From: DATECU01 sp035286745
GTDB taxonomy: Bacteria > Acidobacteriota > Vicinamibacteria > Fen-336
Assembly (NCBI GenBank): GCA_035286745.1
Contig: DATECU010000204.1
Location: 1 to 20,714, forward strand
Length of the DNA: 20,714 nt
Direction of reading: 5' to 3'
Numbering within the stretch: the first letter of the stretch is position 1; each line of letters begins with the position of its first letter. Positions 6,807 to 13,062 of this stretch are shown piece by piece. A program made the translations under genes and the position numbers. Under the pieces are notes generated by a model. The model searched no databases. It was not told the DNA's origin and worked only from the letters and a program-made list of their open reading frames with translations.

Positions 6807-8090
6807 ATGGAGGCGGCCCGAAAGAAGGACGCTCAAGGAGCGCCCTTCACAGACTACGACTACAGCAGCTTCTACTACGGGGCGGGGGACGATCCCCTCA
6901 ATATCCTCGGCCCCTTCGCGGCGTGGTATCAGGAGGCGGTCCCGGCGGGGTACTACCTCTACTCGGAGCCGCTGCACTCGGCGCCCGCCACCCGGGTCCG
7001 GGTCGAGAACGGCAAGACCGGGGAGGTCAAGGACCTGCTCAACCTGGCGTCCTACAACTACCTCGGTATCTCTTATCGCGAGGAGGTGAAGGCCGCCGCC
7101 ATCGAGGCGGTCAAGAAGTATGGCCTGGGAGCCTCGGGATCGCCCATCCTGTCCGGGACCTTCGACATCCACCGGGAGCTGGCGCAGGCCGTCGCCGACT
7201 TCAAGGACAAGGAAGCGGCCATCCTGTTCCCGACCGGCTACAGCGCCAACGTCGGTTTCATCTCGGCTCTCATGCGCGCCGGCGATCACGTTCTGCTCGA
7301 CCAGTATTCGCACGCCTCGATCGTGGACGGCGCCATCCTCGCCAAGTCCAAGACCGTCTTCTTCCGCCACAACAACCCGCTGGACCTGGAGCGCAAGCTC
7401 AGCAAGTGCCCGGGCAAGAAGCTGGTGGTGGTGGAAGGCGTCTACTCCATGGACGGCGACGTTTGTGCCCTGCCCGAGATCGTGGAAGTAGCCAAGCGCC
7501 ACGGGGCCCGGGTTCTGATCGACGAGGCTCATTCCACGTTCCTCTTCGGGCCGAACGGCAGGGGAGTGGCCGAGCATTTCGGTCTGGATCACGAGGTCGA
7601 TTTCCACCTGGGGACGTTCTCCAAGAGCCTGGGCGGCCAGGGCGGATTCGTGTGCGGCTCTCGCCAGCTGATCGACTACCTGAACGGCTTCAGCCGTTCC
7701 CGCTTCTTCTCCTGCAATCTCTCTCCCATCCTGGCGGCAGGCATCTTGGCTGGCCTCCGCATCGCCGAGAACGAACCCCAGCTGAGGGCCCAGCTCTGGA
7801 GCAACGTGGCCTTCCTGCGCCGCCGCTTCGCCGAGGAGGGGGTGGACATCGGCAAGTCCACCTCCCAGGTGATGCCGGTGCTGGTGAACGACGACGCCAA
7901 GGTCTTCAGGGTGGCGGAGATGATCCAGGAGCGCGGCCTCTACCTCCAGCCCGTGACCTATCCCGCGGTGCCCAAGCACAAGTCGCGGCTGCGCATCTCG
8001 GTGTCGGCCGCCCACACCGAGGCGGATCTGGAACAGGCGGTTCAGGTCATCGCCGGGGTGCTCCGCGACGAGGGGGTTTCGTGTCGATAA
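6807..8090 (+). CDS. spt: Serine palmitoyltransferase-type alpha-oxoamine synthase
   Basis: A PLP enzyme expected to condense an amino acid, usually serine, with an acyl thioester and release CO2 to give a 3-keto long-chain base, the first step of sphingolipid synthesis. Counting from ATG 6807 (427 residues), NLASYNYLG is near 79-87, the PLP-stacking His is H169 (SHAS), the cofactor Asp is D239 in DEAHS (239-243), and the Schiff-base lysine is K273 in GTFSKSLGGQGGF. GTFSK..G..GGF favours SPT over AONS, KBL or ALAS, which read GTLGKA or GTLAKA. An N-terminal extension rich in Tyr (DYDYSSFYYG, GYYLYSEP) precedes the fold. AGAGG lies 6 bases before ATG 6807; GTG 6786 would add 7 residues. Cysteate acyltransferase, which makes sulfonolipids, is a close alternative. 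No acyl carrier protein is in the window. It overlaps the next gene by 10 bases. Confidence 0.85.
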   Translation: MEAARKKDAQGAPFTDYDYSSFYYGAGDDPLNILGPFAAWYQEAVPAGYYLYSEPLHSAPATRVRVENGKTGEVKDLLNLASYNYLGISYREEVKAAAIEAVKKYGLGASGSPILSGTFDIHRELAQAVADFKDKEAAILFPTGYSANVGFISALMRAGDHVLLDQYSHASIVDGAILAKSKTVFFRHNNPLDLERKLSKCPGKKLVVVEGVYSMDGDVCALPEIVEVAKRHGARVLIDEAHSTFLFGPNGRGVAEHFGLDHEVDFHLGTFSKSLGGQGGFVCGSRQLIDYLNGFSRSRFFSCNLSPILAAGILAGLRIAENEPQLRAQLWSNVAFLRRRFAEEGVDIGKSTSQVMPVLVNDDAKVFRVAEMIQERGLYLQPVTYPAVPKHKSRLRISVSAAHTEADLEQAVQVIAGVLRDEGVSCR

Positions 8091-8752
8091 CCCGCTACGG
8101 ATACCGGCACGCCGTCAGCGGCTTCTTCGAGTTCCCTACCGAGAACGCAAAACTATTGCTGCCTTCCCATCTGGAGCCCGTCGAGCTGCACCACGGCACC
8201 AGCATCTTCTCGCTCACCGCCTTCGAGTTCACCGAGTCCATAGTGGGCAGCTATGGAGAGCTGGTGGCTTCGGTGATCGTGGTGCCGCTGATAAGAAGCG
8301 GCGAGCGTTTCCCCAAGTCGGCCTTCTATCCCTATCTGGTGGCCACCACCACCCGCGAGGCGCGGGAGCACGCCATCGAGCGGTGGCACCTGCCGCACTT
8401 CATGGAAGACGTGGAGATGGCCTTCTCGTTGAAGCAGGGCGAAATGACCGTGAAGGTGGCCGGGGGCGGCTCGCCCATCGCCGAGATGGCGATCACCGAG
8501 CATGCCGCCGCCCCGGTGAGCCACCTCTACCAGTGCTTCATGAGCAACGGCAGCGGCTCCTACCTGGCCCGGATCACCATGGAGGGCGAGCAGAGCGAGC
8601 ACGAGGACGAGCGAGGCCGGCTCACCCTCTTCGATCACCCCTTCCATGGCAACCTCGACGTCGAGGACGTCGCCACCGCTCCGTTCCGCGAGATGTGGAT
8701 GCGGGACGGCCAACAGCTCTTCGATCCCTTGCAGCGGCTCGGACCCGCATAA
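8081..8752 (+). CDS. Acetoacetate decarboxylase-fold protein, probable loss of catalytic lysine
   Basis: The 223-residue product resembles the acetoacetate decarboxylase-like family: LLPSHLEPVEL near 26-36, then a strand pattern with VGSYGELVASVIVVPL (55-70), and the region around RWHLPHFMEDVEM (101-113). By eye the last segment aligns with the family's WGFPKKL segment, which would place His106 where the Schiff-base lysine stands. If so, it cannot decarboxylate by the classical imine route and may bind or remodel a keto or amino lipid instead. GTG 8081 overlaps the SPT stop in a GTGTCGATAA junction, with a GAGGGGG tract 4 bases upstream, so translation is coupled to SPT. I know of no assigned step for this family in sphingolipid synthesis. 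The residue alignment is from memory. Confidence 0.7.
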   Translation: MSITRYGYRHAVSGFFEFPTENAKLLLPSHLEPVELHHGTSIFSLTAFEFTESIVGSYGELVASVIVVPLIRSGERFPKSAFYPYLVATTTREAREHAIERWHLPHFMEDVEMAFSLKQGEMTVKVAGGGSPIAEMAITEHAAAPVSHLYQCFMSNGSGSYLARITMEGEQSEHEDERGRLTLFDHPFHGNLDVEDVATAPFREMWMRDGQQLFDPLQRLGPA

Positions 8753-8757
8753 CGGTC

Positions 8758-9660
8758 TTGGCCGGCAGCCCGCCCGTCTACATCGTCTTCAACCCGCGCT
8801 CCGGCAAAGGCCGCGGCGAGCGGCTGGTTCAGCCGGTGCTCGCCGCCTTTGCGGAGCTCAGGCTTCCCGTCGAGTACGCCCGAACCACGCGGGCGGGCGA
8901 CGAGACCAGCTTGACCGAGGCCGCCCTGGCCCGGGGCTTCCGCAAGATCGTGGCGGTGGGAGGGGACGGCACCTGGAGCAATGTGGGCAATGCCATCGTA
9001 CGCGCCGGGGGCGGAGCCCAACTGGGACTGGTGTCGGCGGGTACCGGCTGCGACCTGGCCAAGTCGCTGGGCATACCTCCGAAGGACGTCCCCGCCTGCG
9101 CCCGCATCGTGGCCGAGGGGAAGACGCGCTTGATCGACGTCGGTCGCCTGGAGAACCGCTACTTCCTGAACGTGACCGGCTTCGGCTTCGACATCGCGGT
9201 GATCGAGGACTCCTGGACCGTGCGCTACCTGGGCGGCGGCTTGCTCTATCTCTACTGTGCGCTGCGGCAGATGTATGCCTTCCCCGGCTTTCCGGTGGAG
9301 ATCGAGGTCGACGGCCGGGCGCTGGGCCGGCGAGAGCTGCTGATGCTGGTCTTTGCCAACGGCCGCGTCTTCGGAGGCGGCTTCCAGATCGCACCCCAGG
9401 CCGACCTCTGCGACGGGCGCTTCGAGATGATGGCCTTTCGGAACATGGGCCTGCTGAAGCGCCTGGGCCTCATGGTGCGGCTGTTGCGAGGGCGGCACGA
9501 GGGAGCCCCCGAGGTGGAGAGCCTGGTGGGCAGCTCCTTCACCCTCCGCTTCGAGGCCCCGCCGGCCTACGAAATCGACGGCGAGTGGATCCGGGCCCAG
9601 AGCCGCGAGCTCCGGATCGAGAGCGTGCCCCGCGCCCTCGAAGTGCTGGCTCCCACCTAA
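8758..9660 (+). CDS. Diacylglycerol/long-chain-base lipid kinase (DAGK catalytic domain family)
   Basis: This 300-residue product has the usual length and order of bacterial DgkB/YegS-type kinases, which transfer ATP phosphate to a lipid hydroxyl. VYIVFNPRSGKGRG at 7-20 is the nucleotide-site start, GGDGTWSNVGNAI at 68-80 is the invariant GGDGT motif, and NVTGFGFDIAV (138-148) and FGGGFQIAPQADLCDGRFE (205-223) form the C-terminal sandwich. In the GTGNDFAR-type motif the Asn is Cys: GTGCDLAKSLGIP at 95-107. The family includes diacylglycerol kinases, sphingosine kinases and ceramide kinases, and substrate cannot be told apart by motif. Next to an SPT gene, a long-chain base or ceramide is the favoured substrate. 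The start is TTG 8758, 5 bases after the previous stop, with no clear ribosome site; coupling is likely. GTG 8695 is an alternative. Confidence 0.85.
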   Translation: MAGSPPVYIVFNPRSGKGRGERLVQPVLAAFAELRLPVEYARTTRAGDETSLTEAALARGFRKIVAVGGDGTWSNVGNAIVRAGGGAQLGLVSAGTGCDLAKSLGIPPKDVPACARIVAEGKTRLIDVGRLENRYFLNVTGFGFDIAVIEDSWTVRYLGGGLLYLYCALRQMYAFPGFPVEIEVDGRALGRRELLMLVFANGRVFGGGFQIAPQADLCDGRFEMMAFRNMGLLKRLGLMVRLLRGRHEGAPEVESLVGSSFTLRFEAPPAYEIDGEWIRAQSRELRIESVPRALEVLAPT

Positions 9661-9665
9661 CGACA

Positions 9666-10445
9666 GTGGGGAAAGTCCTGGCGGCGGTCATCTACGGTGC
9701 GCGCAGCCTGGCCGCCATGCTGTGCGTGCTGCTGCTCTTTGTGCTGGGGGGGTTGTACCAGCGGTTTGTGGTGTGGCCGCTGGTGCTGCTGTTCCCAAAG
9801 AGGCGCCTCACGCTTGCCGCCTCCTACGTGCGAGGCATGTCCCGACTGATCTTCCTGCTCCTTGGTCTCGGTGGAGCCTCGGCGCGGCGGTCGGGCGTGC
9901 TCCCCACCGACCAGCCGGTTCTGATCCTGGGGAACCACCAGGGCCTCCTCGATATCCCCACCATCATCCTGATGAGTGAGCCCTTCGTGCCGCTGTTCGT
10001 GACCCGTCGCCGTTACGCGCGGTTGGTTCCGGCGGTCTCCCTGGCCCTGCGGTTGGCGGGATGCCCCATCATCGACCCTGCGGATCGCAGGGAAGCGCTG
10101 GCGGTGATCCGGAAGACGGCGAGAGAGGAGCCCCGCGGCATTCTCATCTTCCCCGAGGGCCATCGAGCCCGGGACGGCGAGATCGGCCCCTTCAAGGCCG
10201 CCGGCACCATCGCCACCCTCAGCGAGCGGACGCGGCCCGTGTACCTGGTGGTCGGAGACGGATTCTGGACCTGCTGCCGCCTGCTGGACTTCCTCTTCAA
10301 CGTGCACAAGATCCGCGGGGAAACCGAGGTCCTGGGCCCCTTCCAGCCGCCCGAAGCGACCGAGGAGTTGGCGGCTTTCGTCGAGCACCTGCGCCAGGTG
10401 ATGATCGACCACTTGAAGGTCATGCGGGAGAGGCGCGGTGCCTGA
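9666..10445 (+). CDS. PlsC-like 1-acylglycerol-3-phosphate-type acyltransferase
   Basis: This 259-residue membrane-bound acyltransferase has one or two N-terminal membrane helices (about 15-43, LAAMLCVLLLFVLGGL onward). The LPLAT motifs are NHQGLLD at 90-96 (HX4D with H91 and D96), RRRYARLVP at 114-122, and FPEGHR at 162-167, where the usual FPEGTR carries His for Thr. It should transfer a fatty acyl chain from acyl-ACP or acyl-CoA to a hydroxyl of a lysophosphatidate-like acceptor. It lies between a lipid kinase and a Tam41-like protein, so a phosphorylated lipid made by the kinase is the expected acceptor. GTG 9666 follows the kinase stop by 5 bases, with no strong ribosome site; the next gene overlaps by 8 bases. 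Whether it acts on glycerol- or sphingoid-phosphate cannot be seen. Confidence 0.88.
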   Translation: MGKVLAAVIYGARSLAAMLCVLLLFVLGGLYQRFVVWPLVLLFPKRRLTLAASYVRGMSRLIFLLLGLGGASARRSGVLPTDQPVLILGNHQGLLDIPTIILMSEPFVPLFVTRRRYARLVPAVSLALRLAGCPIIDPADRREALAVIRKTAREEPRGILIFPEGHRARDGEIGPFKAAGTIATLSERTRPVYLVVGDGFWTCCRLLDFLFNVHKIRGETEVLGPFQPPEATEELAAFVEHLRQVMIDHLKVMRERRGA

Positions 10446-11415
10446 GAGCCTGGCGGCGGCGGTGGCGGAGCGGGCGATCCCGCCGGAGCCGGCGGCCGAG
10501 GCGTTGGCGGCCGCGCGCTTCATCGCCGAGGCGGGCGGGCCTTCGGTGCTGGCGGTGATCTTCTTCGGTTCCCGCAAGACGAAAGCGAGCCCCGACGCCT
10601 CGAGCGCCTACGACTTCTTCGTGCTCACCGGGTCGTGCCACCCGTTCTACGAGGGCCTCCGCCGCCGGGGGCTTGCACACCGGAGTCCGGCGCTGCTGGC
10701 CCTTCTCAACCACCTGCTGCCTCCCAACCAGATCTCGATCGAAACCGGTGGCGTGACCGATCGGCGGCTGCGCGCCAAGTGCGCCGTCATGCCTCTGGCC
10801 GACTTCCTGAAGGCCAGCTCCGGGCGCCGCCTTGACCATTTCGTCCTGGGCCGCTTCTGCCAGCCGGTGGAGATCCTGTTCGCAGCCGGGGACGAGGTGC
10901 GGCACCGAGTGCTGGCCGCCGTCGTGAGCGCGCACCGGCTCACCTACCTCTGGGTCAGGCCGTGGCTGCCCCGCGAATTCGACCTCGAGACCTACTGCCG
11001 GACCGCCCTCCGGGTGTCCTACGCCGGCGAGATTCGGCCGGAGCCGGAAGGGCGAGCCGACGCTCTCTGGAGGGCGCAAGAGGGCTACCACCGGCCGGTC
11101 TACGGCGCGCTGCTGGCGGAGTTGGCGGCACAAGGGGAGGTGACCCAAAGCGATTCGGGTGCCTACCGATTGGCTCGGCCCGCCGCAGCCTGGGAACGAC
11201 TTCGCCTGGCCCTCTACTTTCGCTGGTCCAAGGTCCGGGCCACCGCTCGCTGGGCCAAGTACGTGCTGACCTTCGAAGGCTGGCTGGACTTCATCGTGAG
11301 CAAGGCCCGGCGCCACAGTGGGCAAGCCATCGATCTGAGCGAGCGCGAGCGGCGCCGGCCGTTGCTCTACCTCTGGCCCCGAGTGATTCGCTACCTTCGC
11401 CACAAGGATCGCTAG
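10438..11415 (+). CDS. Tam41-like putative CTP:phosphatidate (lipid phosphate) cytidylyltransferase
   Basis: A 325-residue nucleotidyltransferase-fold protein. In the order seen in mitochondrial Tam41/Mmp37 CDP-diacylglycerol synthase there are FGSRKTKA (43-50, G-S nucleotide site), YDFFVL (58-63, the acidic strand that reads xDFxx in Tam41), H68 four residues later, NQISIETGG (97-105), KCAVMPLADFL (114-124), LGRFCQPVEIL (137-147, compare AGRLQKPV) and VSYAGEIRPE (193-202, compare LSYSGDFR). A basic amphipathic C-terminal region (about 255-325) has no membrane span. Tam41 makes CDP-diacylglycerol from phosphatidate and CTP and is unrelated to the polytopic CdsA. GTG 10438 overlaps the acyltransferase stop by 8 bases, and a CDP-alcohol phosphotransferase follows 4 bases downstream, exactly where a CDP-lipid maker is needed. 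Homology is judged by eye from memory of the family; a plain nucleotidyltransferase is the alternative. Confidence 0.6.
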   Translation: MPESLAAAVAERAIPPEPAAEALAAARFIAEAGGPSVLAVIFFGSRKTKASPDASSAYDFFVLTGSCHPFYEGLRRRGLAHRSPALLALLNHLLPPNQISIETGGVTDRRLRAKCAVMPLADFLKASSGRRLDHFVLGRFCQPVEILFAAGDEVRHRVLAAVVSAHRLTYLWVRPWLPREFDLETYCRTALRVSYAGEIRPEPEGRADALWRAQEGYHRPVYGALLAELAAQGEVTQSDSGAYRLARPAAAWERLRLALYFRWSKVRATARWAKYVLTFEGWLDFIVSKARRHSGQAIDLSERERRRPLLYLWPRVIRYLRHKDR

Positions 11416-11419
11416 CGCC

Positions 11420-12163
11420 ATGCCCCTCTCCCTCGCCATCCTGATCGGTCTGCTCGCTGCCGCGCTGGTTTCCATGGCGGCCTACGCGCTCCTGGGCAGT
11501 CGGCCCGACCCCGATGCCCAGAGGAAAGGCACCCGGTTCCTGATGGGGGTGGGGGACTTCCTGGCCCACTGGTTCCTGTGGACGCTGACCCCGATGGAGC
11601 GGCTGTTCCTGCGCCTGGGGGCCACTCCCGACCTCTTCAACTTCGTCGGGCTCGGCTTCGGCATGCTGAGCGGCCTGCTCATCGGCACCGGCCGGCTGGA
11701 GCTGGGGGGCCTGGCCATCGCCCTGGGCGGGGTGGCGGACATCCTGGACGGGCGTTTGGCGCGGGCCCTCAAGCTGGAGTCGGACTATGGCAAGTTCATC
11801 GACAGCACCCTCGACCGTTTCGTCGAGGTGTTCGCTTTCCTGGGGTTCGTCGTGTACCTCCGGCATCACACCTTGGGACCCCTGGTGGCCGCCGCTGCCA
11901 TCACCGGCTCGCTGCTCGTGAGCTACGCCCGGGCTCGCGGCGAGTCGGTGGGCGTGCTGTGCAAGGAAGGGCTCATGCAGCGGGCCGAGCGGCTGGTGCT
12001 GTGCTGCCTGGCCTGCCTGCTCGATGCTCCCCTGGTCGCTCACTTCAACTGGGCGCCTGGCAGCGTGATGCTGTGGGTGCTGCTGCTCATTGCCGCCGGG
12101 ACCTTTCTGACCGCGGCTCAGCGCACGCTGTGGATCGCGCTGCGCCTGCGCGGGCGGGGCTGA
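11420..12163 (+). CDS. CDP-alcohol phosphatidyltransferase family enzyme
   Basis: This 247-residue polytopic membrane enzyme contains the complete family signature D-x2-D-G-x2-A-R-x8-G-x3-D-x3-D: D107, D110-G111, A114-R115, G124, D128 and D132. It catalyses displacement of CMP from a CDP-linked donor by an alcohol, yielding a phosphodiester lipid. TPDLFNFVGLGFGMLSG near 69-84 is the usual start of the first core helix. Several helices follow, ending in a basic tail (LRLRGRG). There is an additional N-terminal helix (5-25). The alcohol (glycerol phosphate, inositol phosphate, serine) cannot be read from the motif. It lies 4 bases after the Tam41-like gene and 2 bases before a second acyltransferase, so the CDP-lipid donor is probably made by its upstream neighbour. 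Confidence 0.92.
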   Translation: MPLSLAILIGLLAAALVSMAAYALLGSRPDPDAQRKGTRFLMGVGDFLAHWFLWTLTPMERLFLRLGATPDLFNFVGLGFGMLSGLLIGTGRLELGGLAIALGGVADILDGRLARALKLESDYGKFIDSTLDRFVEVFAFLGFVVYLRHHTLGPLVAAAAITGSLLVSYARARGESVGVLCKEGLMQRAERLVLCCLACLLDAPLVAHFNWAPGSVMLWVLLLIAAGTFLTAAQRTLWIALRLRGRG

Positions 12164-12165
12164 CC

Positions 12166-12774
12166 ATGGCTCTCTGGCGCTCGGTTCCGATTCCCGAGTT
12201 GGGGCCACGCCTACCCCAACGCGGCAATGCCCTATCCCGGGGCTTCGGACGCCTGGGGCTTCGGGTCCTGGGGTGGGGGATCGGGACCGAGGTGCCGGAC
12301 GTGGAGCGGTCGGTGGCCATCGTCGCTCCCCACACCTCGAACTGGGACTTCGCGGTGGGAGTCCTGGCCCTGCTGGCCATGGGTCTGGACGCCCACTGGT
12401 TGGGCAAGCACCAGATCTTCCGGTGGCCTTTTGGCGTCGTCTGGCGCTGGCTGGGCGGTATTCCGGTCGACCGGCGGGCTGCCGGAGGCGCGGTGGCGGC
12501 GGCGGTGCGGCTGTACCGCGAACGGCCTCGCCTGATGCTGGGGCTGTCGCCGGAGGGCACCCGGAAGCGGGTGGAGAAGTGGAAGTCGGGCTTCTACCGC
12601 ATCGCCTTGGAGGCCACGGTACCGATCCTGCCGGTGGCCTTCGACTACCGCACCCGGAGGATCGTCTTCTTCCCGTTGCTGGTGCCGAGCGGCGATCTGG
12701 ACGCAGACATCGACAGGCTGCGCAGCTGCTTCACCGCTGCCATGGCAAGGGAACCGAATCAGTATCAGGAGTAG
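12166..12774 (+). CDS. Second HX4D lysophospholipid-type acyltransferase (small, soluble form)
   Basis: A 202-residue acyltransferase of a subfamily distinct from the one at 9666. The catalytic motif is HTSNWD (HX4D) in IVAPHTSNWDFAVG near residues 47-60. GKHQIF and GGIPVDRRA supply the middle blocks, and SPEGTRKRVEKWKSGFYRIA carries the PEGTR phosphate-binding motif followed by the lysine-rich stretch of this subgroup. There is no obvious N-terminal transmembrane helix, so it is probably peripheral. The long substrate groove here (HWLGKHQIFRWPFG) is typical of short acyltransferases often found beside glycolipid or ornithine-lipid genes. ATG 12166 follows the previous stop by 2 bases. It closes the lipid operon and could add the N-acyl chain in place of a ceramide synthase, or remodel the finished lipid; that is inference. 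Confidence 0.85.
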   Translation: MALWRSVPIPELGPRLPQRGNALSRGFGRLGLRVLGWGIGTEVPDVERSVAIVAPHTSNWDFAVGVLALLAMGLDAHWLGKHQIFRWPFGVVWRWLGGIPVDRRAAGGAVAAAVRLYRERPRLMLGLSPEGTRKRVEKWKSGFYRIALEATVPILPVAFDYRTRRIVFFPLLVPSGDLDADIDRLRSCFTAAMAREPNQYQE

Positions 12775-12790
12775 CGGCCCGCCGGGCCGC
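12774..12790. terminator. GC hairpin between convergent acyltransferase and FmdB-type genes
   Basis: GCGGCCC, loop GCC, GGGCCGC forms a perfect 7-pair stem starting at the last base of the acyltransferase stop codon, in the 27-base gap between two convergent genes. No T-tract follows on the plus strand. A bidirectional stop aided by Rho is plausible. Confidence 0.45.
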
Positions 12791-12801
12791 CCCGTTCAGG
12801 C

Positions 12802-12987
12802 TCAGGTGAAGCGGCCACCAGAAGGCGAGCCGCAGCCGCCGCTCCCACCCGAGAAGGTCGAAACCTCCTTGCGCAGCTCGGGACCTCCGCAATCCGGGCA
12901 CGACAAGCCTGACGAGTCCTCACCCATGCGTCGCAGGGCTTCGAAGCGCCGTCCGCAGGTCAGGCACCGGTATTCGTAGAGCGGCAA
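12802..12987 (-). CDS. FmdB-family putative regulatory zinc-ribbon protein
   Basis: This 61-residue protein begins PLYEYRC, the standard FmdB opening, and has two CxxC knuckles at C8/C11 and C30/C33 that should bind one zinc. The tail is glycine- and serine-rich (STFSGGSGGCGSPSGG), as in other family members. The start is TTG 12987 because an AGGAGGAGGA site precedes it by 3-6 bases and the PLYEYRC opening lies right at the start. The longer ATG at 13032 would add 15 residues with no family likeness. It is the last gene of the minus-strand DinB-FtcD-FmdB run, about 75 bases below ftcD. Function is unknown in general; the FmdB name comes from a regulator of formamidase or amidase genes. Confidence 0.85.
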   Translation of the reverse strand: MPLYEYRCLTCGRRFEALRRMGEDSSGLSCPDCGGPELRKEVSTFSGGSGGCGSPSGGRFT

Positions 12988-13062
12988 GGGTCCTCCTCCT
13001 CGGGTCAGCCGAGCCCGTTCCGGGCCTGGCATCGGGTAAGAGCCAGAACGGGCCTCCAGGGT

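Noticed and set aside
6789..8015. A 408-codon minus-strand frame opposite the SPT-type gene
   Set aside because: Mirror of a conserved PLP enzyme frame; no domain and no ribosome site, typical antisense artefact.
12988..13032. ATG-led longer form of the FmdB-type protein
   Set aside because: The added 15 residues precede the invariant PLYEYRC opening and the AGGAGGAGGA site points to TTG 12987.
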